Positions 35,901 through 42,976 of a DNA stretch of 64,000 nucleotides are shown in pieces. Below the pieces are notes generated by a model, which saw only the letters and a list, made by a program, of their open reading frames with translations, made no database searches and had not been told where the DNA came from. This DNA is from Flavobacteriaceae bacterium MAR_2010_188 (GTDB lineage: Bacteria > Bacteroidota > Bacteroidia > Flavobacteriales > Flavobacteriaceae), in contig LT629302.1 of the NCBI GenBank assembly GCA_900104375.1, forward strand, positions 3,640,480 to 3,704,479, read 5' to 3'. Positions within the stretch are counted from its first letter, which is position 1; the number at the start of each line of letters is the position of its first letter. The translations under genes and the position numbers were made by a program.

Positions 35901-36027
35901 CCGACTTTGGTAGGCCATCCTGTTCTAATTTGTTTACTTCTTTCCAAAGTTTGCTGTAATCATTATTTTGGGAAAAACCAATTTGAGTAGTAAAGGCAAG
36001 AATTAATATGCTAATAAAAATCTTCAT
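29992..36027 (-). CDS. Alpha-2-macroglobulin family protein with thioester motif
   Basis: I start at MKIFISILILAFTTQIGFSQ, a clear signal peptide, giving 2011 residues. The order is an N-terminal helical repeat-like region (about 20-370) and macroglobulin MG domains, including MG2-like IFTDRSIYRPGQFVYFKAIA. Next come the alpha-2-macroglobulin core (RKNLEETAFFFPHL, EALTSWKLQLLAHT) and the thioester domain with Cys1467 in YPYDCNEQIF, then a receptor-like C-terminal beta domain. Such proteins trap or inhibit attacking proteases through the reactive thioester. Around residues 1170-1195 a phrase KIRGMST...ALSGKVSGVNI resembles a TonB-receptor plug, an unusual insert. No lipobox: secreted or periplasmic. 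No PbpC-type partner is adjacent. Confidence 0.92.
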   Translation of the reverse strand: MKIFISILILAFTTQIGFSQNNDYSKLWKEVNKLEQDGLPKSALEKLTEIEKLAKTDKNEPQQIKILLYKSKYAQIIEEDSQLKIISDFKSQIKKADSPTKNVLESYLATIYWQYFQQNRYKFYNRTKTTSKVDSTDFRTWDLETLFSEIEIHFQNSLKNSDLLKQTKVEAFSDLLIEGKASKEFRPTLFDLLAHNALTFYETDENSITKPANKFIIDEQKYLEKAEVFKDVKIISADSSSSKLKTLMIFQELIKFHFDENNIPALIDADIDRLLFVKNNSTILNKDEVFINVLKESSQKFSSSEFSGLYDFELAKFYIEGSEDYNPKEAVTICNSVIKRFPKSLAAQKCEVLKSTIEKSTLMILSEDFLPIDKPSKLLVKHKNLNEISIQIYKVTNEQLRELDSKYRTDQQESFFRKLDILKTIDYKLTNELDYKEHTTEIVIPGLENGHYIFKADTDDEKSIFAFQSIQVTDFALVEKNEDENYIFQIINRLSGEPIVDANIAFSYQINGNQQFQNKSYSTDKKGQFLVEKSSEVLRNIKILVSKDKQKAYFDNLYIYRDNNSSQPESEQFATSIFTDRSIYRPGQFVYFKAIAFKTINHKSEVLPNEILHAILHDVKNQEVKNLELKTNEFGSVSGEFILPNNGLTGQYYIEIKGENKLITAETFFSVEEYKRPKFKAEFKPNEQTVQVNDSVTMHGNALSYAGSAITDAKVVYRVHRKVQLPIWYYWSRPAYNSEPQEITRGETTTDSEGNFEIEFKAIPDESVDKKNLPIFNYEVTAEVTDINGETRTATTIVNVGYHTTLVKIIMDEQWQKSKKDQKIIVQTENLNGEKVKSTGTLKIYKLIAPESVLRVRPWEAPDYKSLTKEEFKKLFPYEAYSDEDKPENWEKAELVFSEKFISNDSTAIILKNLEKWESGLYVTVAETEDSYGQLVKDEKRFYLIGSNDKKIADNQLLKIALDKDDYNINDKIEITIGSAAENLVVTIDVEKDHKKVETHIVNLKDEKKTITIPVEKNDLGGFAILYSYAYMNYYESGSMVISVPYPNSDLKIETMTFRDKLEPGIDETWEFKIKGPKDEEVSSELLASMYDLSLDQFREHQWSFDPLNKQSYFTYNTRSANRSFGTQYFRIIDEGLNAMAYPQLEYDELNWFGFNFGNFRDDDIKIRGMSTQAVQAPESLEEDVVMALSGKVSGVNIGDDAMNKNYDNREEENISSDNKNKTKTSFENISIRKNLEETAFFFPHLKTDSEGNISFSFKTPEALTSWKLQLLAHTKNLESKVTTLQTVTQKELMVIPNAPRFLREGDEIVISSKISNLSDKNLSGDATLILTDPFTGNDITNQILDLTSGSEVRNFSVDQFSNSEVSWTLTVPKSLQAVQYKIIAKAGEFSDGEQNALPVLTKRKLVTETLPMWVKSNESRTFTLDKLKNNTSSTLTNHKLTLEVTSNPAWYAVQSLPYLMEYPYDCNEQIFSRIYANSLASHIANSNPRIKEVFDQWASADVLISNLEKNEELKSILIEQTPWVRDAADETEQKKRIGLLFNINKMSDELTNAELKLQNAQLDNGAWAWFNGGMSNRFITQHIVTGFGHLDKLKAKPSSTVTNQMVSKALQYLDQEFLEEYKDLSKYEKKVDLTTDHLSYSQIHYLYMRSFFPQFEKSEELNEVMTNYNGQIKKYWLSKSLYSKGLMALISFRNNDVSTANSILKSLKENSVNNEELGMYWKENTNSWFWYQAPIETQSLMIEAFSEIGNDVTTVDNLKIWLLKNKQTNSWKTTKATSDATYALLLSGSDWLSVTESVDIELGGKTIDPKTIDGVQFEAGTGYFKTSWNSEEITKEMATVKMTKKGEGIAWASMYWQYFEDLDKITSAETPLQLTKKLFKRTYSDTGEVITQIDNSTGLKVGDLVRVRIELKVDRVMEYIHMQNMRASGLEPIDVISSYQYQDGLGYYQSTKDASTNFFFDYLPKGVYVFEYDLRVNNAGNMSNGITTIQSMYAPEFSSHSEGVRIKVMK

Positions 36028-36196
36028 AAAGTATAATTTAACTGATGTCCCCCTAATTGTATGTAAATGTAGATTCAAGTGCAGTCATTCACAATAATAT
36101 TAGAGCATTCTTAACTAATTTGGATATTAGTTGCCCATTCTAGACTTTGGCACAATCTTTAAGGTTATAGAACAAAAACAATACCAACAGATTTTT

Positions 36197-36204
36197 TACT
36201 TTTG
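36197..36204 (+). promoter_or_regulatory. Candidate -7 promoter element for the TPR gene
   Basis: TACTTTTG, full match to TAnnTTTG, 18 bp upstream of the chosen ATG. It overlaps an alternative in-frame TTG, which argues against that upstream start. Confidence 0.55.
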
Positions 36205-36222
36205 GTCAAAATCCATTTCTCG

Positions 36223-37173
36223 ATGAAATTTTTACTTTTTCTATTAGTTCCCATCTATATTTTCGCTCAAGACCCATATACAGAGGCCAAGTCTTTTATG
36301 GATAAAAAGGATTATATAAAGGCTGAAAATGTGTTAAAGACTCTGGTAAAAAATAGTCCAAATAACTTGAAGGCAATCGAGTTACTTGGCGATGCTTACG
36401 GAAGTCAAGAAAAATGGGACCAAGCGATTGAAAGCTATAAGAAATTGGTAGAGGCACAGCCTAAGACTGCAAATTTTCAATATAAACATGGCGGTGCGAT
36501 GGGGATGAAGGCTTTAAAAGTTAATAAGCTTCATGCGCTTACCATGATCGACGATATAAAAGAAGCGTTCACCACCGCGGCAAAACTAGATTCTAAGCAC
36601 GTAGAAACACGATGGGCGCTGGTTGAGTTATATATGCAACTGCCAGGTATTGTTGGCGGCAGCGTGGACAAAGCGATGCTTTATGCCAATGAACTTCAAG
36701 AAATTTCTAAGGTGGATGGCTATTTAGCGAAAGGATATATTTACGAGCAAGAAGATGATGCCGAGCGTGCCGAAAAATATTATAAAAATGCAATAACCAT
36801 TGGAGGTTCCATGATGTGTTACGAAAAACTGACCGACTTCTACGAAAAGCAAAAAGAACCTTTAAAGGCCATTGAAAATATTGAGGAAGCACATACAAAG
36901 CACCAAAGAAATGCCTTGCATTATCAGTTAGGTAAAGTAGCGGCAGAGTATAAAATATCATTGGACAAAGGCGAGATTTGTTTGATTACCTACATCAAAA
37001 ATTACAACATTGCAGATGGCGTTCCGATTGCGTGGGCCCACTATAGACTTGCCCAAATCTATAAGATGAAAGGAAATAAGGAAAATGCGCTAGAACATAT
37101 CGATTTGGCAATTTCTGACCTTCCTAAAATCAAGACTTTTAAATCGGAAAAGGAAGAGATTATGAAGTTGTGA
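36223..37173 (+). CDS. Secreted TPR-repeat protein
   Basis: The start is placed at MKFLLFLLVPIYIFAQDPY because this is a signal peptide and lies just beyond a -7 element. That gives 316 residues. At least six tetratricopeptide-like helix pairs are visible (DYIKAENVLKTLVKNSPNN, EKWDQAIESYKKLVEAQPK, DDAERAEKYYKNAITIGG, EPLKAIENIEEAHTKHQ, NKENALEHIDLAISDLP). Such proteins are periplasmic or surface scaffolds for protein-protein contacts. It is divergent from the macroglobulin gene, across 195 bp, and precedes mpl. No enzymatic motif. Partner unknown. Confidence 0.85.
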   Translation: MKFLLFLLVPIYIFAQDPYTEAKSFMDKKDYIKAENVLKTLVKNSPNNLKAIELLGDAYGSQEKWDQAIESYKKLVEAQPKTANFQYKHGGAMGMKALKVNKLHALTMIDDIKEAFTTAAKLDSKHVETRWALVELYMQLPGIVGGSVDKAMLYANELQEISKVDGYLAKGYIYEQEDDAERAEKYYKNAITIGGSMMCYEKLTDFYEKQKEPLKAIENIEEAHTKHQRNALHYQLGKVAAEYKISLDKGEICLITYIKNYNIADGVPIAWAHYRLAQIYKMKGNKENALEHIDLAISDLPKIKTFKSEKEEIMKL

Positions 37174-37180
37174 GTTTTGA

Positions 37181-37271
37181 TGCGAAATGAGAAATGAATT
37201 ATGAATAAGACATTATATTAATTTGTCCCAACAACTAACAACTAACAACTAACAACTAATAACCAACAACC
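37181..37271. repeat. Heptad-phased array upstream of mpl (13 units)
   Basis: Thirteen 7-nt units in one phase. They run TGCGAAA, TGAGAAA, TGAATTA, TGAATAA, three unlike units, then AACAACT four times, AATAACC and AACAACC. The array directly abuts a CCCGCC palindrome and fills the space between the TPR gene and mpl. Confidence 0.8.
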
Positions 37272-37273
37272 AA

Positions 37274-37303
37274 CCCGCCGTACCGAATGTACGTTCGGGC
37301 GGG
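37274..37303. repeat. CCCGCC palindrome upstream of mpl
   Basis: Inverted repeat CCCGC + CCGAA pairing with TTCGG + GCGGG, with a 4-nt bulge on the left arm. A CCCGCC motif also occurs beside TTG heptads downstream of rpsO, there in the opposite orientation relative to the heptads. REP-like element. Confidence 0.6.
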
Positions 37304-37326
37304 AAACCAAAAACCAACCCAGAACC

Positions 37327-38682
37327 ATGAAAGTTCATTTTATTGCCATCGGAGGAAGCGCCATGCACAATTTGGCTATCGCCTTAAAGAATAAAGATTA
37401 TGTGGTTACAGGCAGTGACGATGAGATTTTTGAGCCTTCAAAATCTAGGTTAGATTCAAAAGGCTTACTTCCAGAAAGCTTTGGCTGGTATCCTGAGAAA
37501 ATAATTTCAGACCTAGATGCGGTTATTTTGGGAATGCACGCTAAAGCAGATAATCCAGAATTGCTTAGAGCTGAAGAGCTGGGTTTGACGATTTATTCTT
37601 ATCCAGAATTTTTATTTGAACAATCCAAACATAAAACCAGAGTCGTTATTGGCGGTAGTCACGGTAAAACTACTATAACCTCTATGATTCTGCACGTGAT
37701 GCATTATCACGGAAAGGATGTAGATTATATGGTAGGTGCCCAACTCGAAGGATTTGATGTAATGGTAAAACTTACCGAAGAAAATGATTTTATAATTCTT
37801 GAAGGAGATGAATACCTGAGTTCACCAATCGATAGGCGGCCAAAATTTCATCTATATAAACCAAATATTGCATTATTGAGCGGAATAGCTTGGGACCACA
37901 TTAATGTCTTTCCGACCTATGAGAATTATGTAGAACAGTTTAAAATTTTCATTGATAGTATCGTAAACGGCGGAAGCATCACCTACAACGCCGAAGATAA
38001 GGACGTGGCTAAAGTAGTTGAAGAATCCCAGAATACTATCCGCAAAATTCCATATTACACTCCAGAATATACAGTAGAAAACGGAACTACAATGCTAGAA
38101 ACCCCAGAAGGTAAATTACCGATTGAAGTTTTTGGCGACCATAATTTAAACAACCTGGCTGGTGCTAAATGGGTCTGTCAGCATATGGGAGTAGACGAAG
38201 ACGACTTTTACGAAGCTATTTCAAGTTTTAAAGGTGCCAGCAAACGCTTAGAATTAATTGCTGAAGGAAAGAATAGTATTGCTTATAAGGACTTTGCTCA
38301 TTCACCATCGAAGGTCAAGGCTTCTACCGCCGCAGTAAAACAGCAATACGGTGACCGCAAGTTGATTGCTTGTTTAGAGCTTCATACTTATAGCAGTCTT
38401 AATGCTGAATTTTTAAAAGAGTATCAAGGTACTTTAGACGCGGCAGATGTTGCGGTAGTTTTTTATTCGCCCCACGCACTCGAGATTAAAAAATTAGATG
38501 TTATTTCTAAAGATCAGATTGCGGCGGCTTTTGAAAGAGATGATTTAATTATTTACACCGATCCAAAACTTTTTAAAGAATTTCTCTTTTCTCAAAAGTT
38601 TGAAAATACTTCGCTACTATTGATGAGTTCGGGAGATTACGGAGGACTTGATTTTGCCGAATTAAAGGAGAAGATTTCTTAA
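37327..38682 (+). CDS. mpl: Mpl-type UDP-N-acetylmuramate:tripeptide ligase
   Basis: Mur-ligase family enzyme that, in peptidoglycan recycling, joins the freed tripeptide L-Ala-gamma-D-Glu-meso-DAP to UDP-MurNAc. The 451 residues show the N-terminal Rossmann domain (HFIAIGGSAMHNLAIAL), the ATP loop GGSHGKTT at 109-116, and EGDEYLSSPIDRRPKF. The family marker SGIAWDHINVFPTYENYV follows, then the C-terminal domain (AYKDFAHSPSKVKAS). MurC is the close alternative, but EGDEY and the DHINVFPT segment favour Mpl. It follows a repeat-filled spacer after the TPR gene. Confidence 0.93.
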   Translation: MKVHFIAIGGSAMHNLAIALKNKDYVVTGSDDEIFEPSKSRLDSKGLLPESFGWYPEKIISDLDAVILGMHAKADNPELLRAEELGLTIYSYPEFLFEQSKHKTRVVIGGSHGKTTITSMILHVMHYHGKDVDYMVGAQLEGFDVMVKLTEENDFIILEGDEYLSSPIDRRPKFHLYKPNIALLSGIAWDHINVFPTYENYVEQFKIFIDSIVNGGSITYNAEDKDVAKVVEESQNTIRKIPYYTPEYTVENGTTMLETPEGKLPIEVFGDHNLNNLAGAKWVCQHMGVDEDDFYEAISSFKGASKRLELIAEGKNSIAYKDFAHSPSKVKASTAAVKQQYGDRKLIACLELHTYSSLNAEFLKEYQGTLDAADVAVVFYSPHALEIKKLDVISKDQIAAAFERDDLIIYTDPKLFKEFLFSQKFENTSLLLMSSGDYGGLDFAELKEKIS

Positions 38683-38686
38683 AGAA

Positions 38687-38770
38687 ATTCCAAATTCCAA
38701 ATTCCAAGTTCCAATTCAATTTTCAATTCATCTATCATTTCATCTTCAATTTCAACTTCAACTTCAATTT
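38687..38770. repeat. Heptad-phased array downstream of mpl
   Basis: Starts ATTCCAA three times, GTTCCAA, TTCAATT twice, CATCTAT, CATTTCA, TCTTCAA, TTTCAAC, TTCAACT. Toward the end it becomes more like a 6-nt TTCAAC repeat. It fills the 89-bp spacer between convergent mpl and the DUF1569 gene. Confidence 0.75.
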
Positions 38771-38771
38771 C

Positions 38772-39215
38772 TTAGGCTCCAAATTGTCTAAGGTGATGAT
38801 CAAGATGTTTGTATTGTAATTTTCCCCATTCCTCTTTGGTAAATTCACCAAAAACGGGATGAGGCTTAATCTTTTTATCTGATTTTTTATTGTGGGCTTC
38901 TTCCAGCAGTCTTAAAAGTTCGGCCTTTTCGGTCTTAAATTCCTTGTCTTCGGTCACTTTAAACGCCGGAACAGTGGGGAGATTTCTAGACCATTGCTTA
39001 TCGCTAAACATCGTTTTCTTGAAGAATGTCTTTGCCAAAAAGTTAGATTTTAAATTATAGTCATTATAATCTAACATAATATTCAACGGAGCCTGGGCAT
39101 GATGTAACATTTGCGAAACTTCCATCCGGCCCCATAACCTGCTGCTTATATTGCTCAAAGAATTAATCCTTTTTTTTAATTCTTCGTAGGTCTGGTTATC
39201 AAAAATATTCTTCAT
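38772..39215 (-). CDS. DUF1569 / DinB-like protein
   Basis: The 147-residue protein begins MKNIFDNQTYEELKKRINSL. It has the DinB-like helix with a possible metal His pair (SQMLHHAQAPLNIML), and ends KLQYKHLDHHLRQFG, with further histidines placed as in DUF1569/DinB four-helix metal-binding proteins. Members are presumed thiol- or metal-dependent, but their reaction is unknown. No signal peptide. It stands alone, converging on mpl. Confidence 0.82.
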   Translation of the reverse strand: MKNIFDNQTYEELKKRINSLSNISSRLWGRMEVSQMLHHAQAPLNIMLDYNDYNLKSNFLAKTFFKKTMFSDKQWSRNLPTVPAFKVTEDKEFKTEKAELLRLLEEAHNKKSDKKIKPHPVFGEFTKEEWGKLQYKHLDHHLRQFGA

Positions 39216-39360
39216 ATTTAATTTTTGGTGATGGTTATTAAGTGCTGAACTTTAAAAAGGTTTTCTTCTTAAATCCTCGATGAATAACGGAAGGTATGTT
39301 TAGAACTTGCGCCACTAATCTAAAACAATTAAAAATAAAAAAAATATGTAGATTTATCAA

Positions 39361-40059
39361 ATGGCAAAAAATGGTGAATCTTTCCCGATAAATAAGTGGT
39401 CTCAAGACGACCAGCCAAGAGAAAAATTGCTTTATAAAGGCAAGCTCGCTTTGAGCGATGCCGAACTCGTTGCCATTTTAATTGGGTCGGGCAATCGCGA
39501 AGAAAGTGCGGTAACCCTTTGCCAACGTATCTTAAAAAGTGCCAACAATAATCTTAATGAACTTGGCAAACTTACCGTCCAAGAACTTATGAAGTTTAAA
39601 GGAATTGGCGAGGCAAAAGCCATTAGCATCATTGCGGCCTTAGAATTAGGAAGACGCAGAAGGGGAGAAGATGCCTTAGTTAAAAGTAAGATTACGTCTA
39701 GTCAATCGGTTTTTGAATTGCTGCATCCCATTATCGGAGATTTGCTTCACGAAGAATTCTGGATTGTATATCTTAATAATTCTAATAAGGTTATTCAGAG
39801 CAGTCAGCTAAGTAAAGGCGGTATTACTGGCACCTTAGTAGACGTTCGTTTGGTAATGAAGACGGCCATTCAGCTCAATGCTACGGGAATCATTCTGGCG
39901 CACAATCACCCATCTGGCGCATTAACTCCTAGTGAGGCCGACAAGCAAATCACCAAGAAATTAAAAATTGCGGGAGAAAATCTCGACATAAAAATACTAG
40001 ACCATCTTATCGTAACGGATAAGGAATATTATAGCTTTGCAGATGAAGGAATTTTATAG
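39361..40059 (+). CDS. radC: DNA repair-type protein RadC (JAMM domain)
   Basis: 232-residue RadC with an N-terminal UPF0758/HhH part (DQPREKLLYKGKLALSDAELVAIL, LMKFKGIGEAKAISIIAALELG) and a JAMM/MPN metallo-domain. The latter shows LAHNHPSGALTPSEAD with its HxHx7D zinc motif. Despite its name, a direct repair role is not established for the family. First gene of a plus-strand run (deacetylase-like, YjjG-like, unknown protein). ATG start fits the family. Confidence 0.94.
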   Translation: MAKNGESFPINKWSQDDQPREKLLYKGKLALSDAELVAILIGSGNREESAVTLCQRILKSANNNLNELGKLTVQELMKFKGIGEAKAISIIAALELGRRRRGEDALVKSKITSSQSVFELLHPIIGDLLHEEFWIVYLNNSNKVIQSSQLSKGGITGTLVDVRLVMKTAIQLNATGIILAHNHPSGALTPSEADKQITKKLKIAGENLDIKILDHLIVTDKEYYSFADEGIL

Positions 40060-40114
40060 AATGCCGCGCCAATTAAAGCTGGGTATGAAATCTTCCTTTT
40101 AAATTTTTCAAATT

Positions 40115-41419
40115 ATGTTACTTGTTTACACTACAAATTTAACCTCGAGGCTTCGTTATAGTTTCAAGCATATTTGTACGCGTATTCTTGGTATTCAGGT
40201 CGATTTTACCGGTAAGATTGAAGAATTTATAGCTCATGATAATATGAAGATGACTTATGCTCGTCAACCATTGGGACAAGAAATCTTTATTAAGAGCCAT
40301 GATCTTCTTTTTGAGCAAGGATTAGAAGATGTAGAAATTAACGTTCAAACTTGGGGAGATACCAAATGTTTTTTCGCCACTAGTGAAAAGAGCAGTCTTC
40401 CCTTCGATATTTTTGCCGCCACATTTTATATGCTGAGCCGCTACGAAGAATATTTGCCGCACGTAAAGGATGATTTCGGACGTTTTCTCGCAAAAGAGAG
40501 CCTTGGGTTTAAACATGGCTTTATTCATCAACCTGTGGTGGATATATGGGCATATAAATTTAAGGAGGCATTGATTGAGGCCTATCCAGATATTCAATTC
40601 CCTTCGAGGAAATATAATATTCAACCGGTCATAGACGTACCTATTGCTTATTATTTTTTGGAAAAAGGACTATTAAGAAATATTGGTGGGTCTATAAAAG
40701 ATTTATTTCGGCTTAAACTGAGGAATTTTTACCAACGCTACTTAGTGCTCTTTGGTTTTATAAGAGATCCATACGACACTTTTAAATGGATTATTACTAA
40801 GCAAAAACAATATCCGTTTAGGTTTATGGTGTTTTTCCTGATTGGGGATTATTCTACCTACGATAAAAACATTAGCACTCATAATAAGAGATTTGTTTCC
40901 TTGATCAAATCGGTTTCGGATTATTGTAATGTTGGTTTAAAGGTTTCCTACTTCGCGATTGAGGACGAAAAGATGATGAAGAAAGAAAAGCAGAGGTTAG
41001 AGGATATTACCAATCAACCTTTGAATGCTTCCCGCAATAGTTTTTCTAAAGTTAATCTGCCAGAAACCTATAGAAGTATGGTAGAATTAGAGATTCACGA
41101 AGATTACACGATGGGTTACATAAGCGAATTGGGATTTAGAGCTGGCAGTTGTACACCATTTCAATTTTACGATTTGGATTATGAGATACAGACTCCGCTT
41201 CAAATTAATTCTTACCACTGTATCGATTCTGCCTTATTAAAACATCTTTCATTGTTAGATAAAAAACAAGTGCTAGAAAGGTTAATCAATACTATTAAGT
41301 CCGTAAATGGAACGTTCACGCCTGTTTTTCATAATTATTCCTTTAGCAGCGAAGCAAAGTGGAAAGGCTTTAAAAAATTGTTTAATCAAATATTAGAATC
41401 GGCAGATGAAATTGAATAA
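40115..41419 (+). CDS. Polysaccharide deacetylase-like protein (CE4-related), flavobacterial type
   Basis: The 434-residue protein is of a kind often found beside radC in flavobacteria. It has an N-terminal domain of about 170 residues (LPFDIFAATFYMLSRYEEYL). The C-terminal deacetylase-like barrel follows (QPVIDVPIAYYFLEKG, MVFFLIGDYSTYDKN, STHNKRFVSLIKS, RAGSCTPFQFYDL). In the first CE4 motif I see DVP where active enzymes usually have D-x-D, so one metal aspartate may be missing. Substrate unknown; activity uncertain. It overlaps the next gene by 14 bp, showing tight coupling. Confidence 0.68.
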   Translation: MLLVYTTNLTSRLRYSFKHICTRILGIQVDFTGKIEEFIAHDNMKMTYARQPLGQEIFIKSHDLLFEQGLEDVEINVQTWGDTKCFFATSEKSSLPFDIFAATFYMLSRYEEYLPHVKDDFGRFLAKESLGFKHGFIHQPVVDIWAYKFKEALIEAYPDIQFPSRKYNIQPVIDVPIAYYFLEKGLLRNIGGSIKDLFRLKLRNFYQRYLVLFGFIRDPYDTFKWIITKQKQYPFRFMVFFLIGDYSTYDKNISTHNKRFVSLIKSVSDYCNVGLKVSYFAIEDEKMMKKEKQRLEDITNQPLNASRNSFSKVNLPETYRSMVELEIHEDYTMGYISELGFRAGSCTPFQFYDLDYEIQTPLQINSYHCIDSALLKHLSLLDKKQVLERLINTIKSVNGTFTPVFHNYSFSSEAKWKGFKKLFNQILESADEIE

Positions 41420-42095
41420 TATTAAGCACGTTTTTTTTGACCTAGATCATACCTTATGGGATTTTGACCGCAATTCTGAACTCACTTTTCAAAAGATTTT
41501 TGAACTTAATGAAGTTGGTGTCGAAATTAAAAAATTCATAGAAATCTACTCACCGATAAACCTGCAGTATTGGAAGTTATATCGAGAGGAAAAAATCTCG
41601 AAAGAAGATTTAAGATACAGGAGATTAAAAGATGCTTTTGATGGCCTAAATCATAACATTCACGATGATACAATCGATAAATTATCAGTTGATTATATTG
41701 AATTTCTCACGACTTATAATCATCTTTTAGATGGCACGGTAGATATCTTGAAGTATTTGTCGAAGGATTATCAACTTCACATCATCACCAACGGTTTTGA
41801 AGAAGCCCAACTTAGAAAGATGACCAATTCGCAAATAACGTCATATTTTAAGACCATTACTAATTCTGAAATGGTTGGGGTGAAGAAACCAAATCCTAAG
41901 ATTTTTGAGTTTGCCTTAGAAAAAGCTGAAGCCAATAAGGAAGAAAGCGTAATGATCGGTGATAATTTTGAAGCTGATATTGAAGGCGCGCTCAATGTGG
42001 GAATAGATGCCATATTTTATAATTACCACTTGGATTCTCCAAGAGAGGAAATTAAAACTGTGCATTCTCTACTAGAAATTAAACAATATCTTTAA
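41406..42095 (+). CDS. yjjG: HAD superfamily hydrolase, YjjG-like nucleotidase
   Basis: 229-residue HAD phosphatase. Motif I is FFDLDHTLWDFD (Asp12 nucleophile, Asp14), motif II is IITNGFEEAQ, motif III is the Lys in GVKKPNPKIF, and motif IV is VMIGDNFEADIEG. The NGFEEAQ and KKPNPKIF phrases resemble YjjG, which dephosphorylates non-canonical pyrimidine nucleotides and so cleans the nucleotide pool. The start overlaps the preceding gene's end by 14 bp. Exact substrate is inferred from similarity only. Confidence 0.88.
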   Translation: MKLNNIKHVFFDLDHTLWDFDRNSELTFQKIFELNEVGVEIKKFIEIYSPINLQYWKLYREEKISKEDLRYRRLKDAFDGLNHNIHDDTIDKLSVDYIEFLTTYNHLLDGTVDILKYLSKDYQLHIITNGFEEAQLRKMTNSQITSYFKTITNSEMVGVKKPNPKIFEFALEKAEANKEESVMIGDNFEADIEGALNVGIDAIFYNYHLDSPREEIKTVHSLLEIKQYL

Positions 42096-42121
42096 CAGAG
42101 AGATTTTACAAATTTTAAACA

Positions 42122-42958
42122 ATGAAAAAGCAATTACTTTTCGGACTTATATGTCTAATTGGGCTTAAATTCTTCGGGCAGAGGTCCATTAACGATTACA
42201 AATATGTGGTAGTACCAAACCAATATGCATTTTTGGGTTATGACGACAAATATCAACTTAATTCGCTGACCAAATTTCTGTTCAATAAATATGGTTATAC
42301 TGCTTTTCTTGAAGGGGAAGAATTGCCTGCGGATTTGCAAGCGAATGGATGCTTGGCAATGTATGCGAACCTATTAGAAGATAGTTCCATGTTTAAGACC
42401 AAACTGCAATTAGAGGTGAAGGATTGTAACGGCACCGTAATCAAACGTTCAGAAACTGGAGAAACTAGAGAAAAAGCTTATGATAAAGCGTTTAATCTCG
42501 CTTTAAGACAGGCATTTGAAAGCTTTCAAAATGCGGAATATAAATATGTGCCGGTTAACAAGACTGCCGTAAATAAAACGACAGAAGTGGAGCCCGTGGG
42601 AGAAAAACCGATGGCACAAACAGCGGTTGTAACCGAAGTTGAAGATGAAGTAGAAGCTGAAGACAATATGGATATCGAGGAAATATTAGTTGAGCCGGCA
42701 AAGGAGTTAGCCAAGGTTGAAGAGATGGAAGATAGGGTAGATGTTCCATCGGATTTGCTCTATGCACAACCTATCGACAATGGATTTCAAATTGTAGACA
42801 CTGAACCAAAGAAAGTGATGGTTTTATATAAATCCGGAATGAAGGACGTTTTTATCGTAGACGGTAAGAATGCGGTTGTCTACAAAAAGGATGGCATTTG
42901 GTATTACGACGAGTATAATTCTAAACTTGAAACCAAAACCTTAAATATTAAATTCTAG
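42122..42958 (+). CDS. Secreted protein of unknown function with acidic linker
   Basis: The 278-residue protein has a signal peptide (LLFGLICLIGLKFFGQ). A conserved-looking N domain of about 110 residues follows (YKYVVVPNQYAFLGYDDKYQ, LTKFLFNKYGYTAFL, ALRQAFESFQN). Then comes an acidic, low-complexity linker (VTEVEDEVEAEDNMDIEEI) and a short C-terminal beta-rich part (FIVDGKNAVVYKKDGIWYYD). I recognise no named domain. It lies 26 bp after the YjjG-like gene and is probably the last gene of the radC run. Periplasmic location is inferred from the signal. Confidence 0.75.
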   Translation: MKKQLLFGLICLIGLKFFGQRSINDYKYVVVPNQYAFLGYDDKYQLNSLTKFLFNKYGYTAFLEGEELPADLQANGCLAMYANLLEDSSMFKTKLQLEVKDCNGTVIKRSETGETREKAYDKAFNLALRQAFESFQNAEYKYVPVNKTAVNKTTEVEPVGEKPMAQTAVVTEVEDEVEAEDNMDIEEILVEPAKELAKVEEMEDRVDVPSDLLYAQPIDNGFQIVDTEPKKVMVLYKSGMKDVFIVDGKNAVVYKKDGIWYYDEYNSKLETKTLNIKF

Positions 42959-42976
42959 TTTAATATTTACAGCTCA

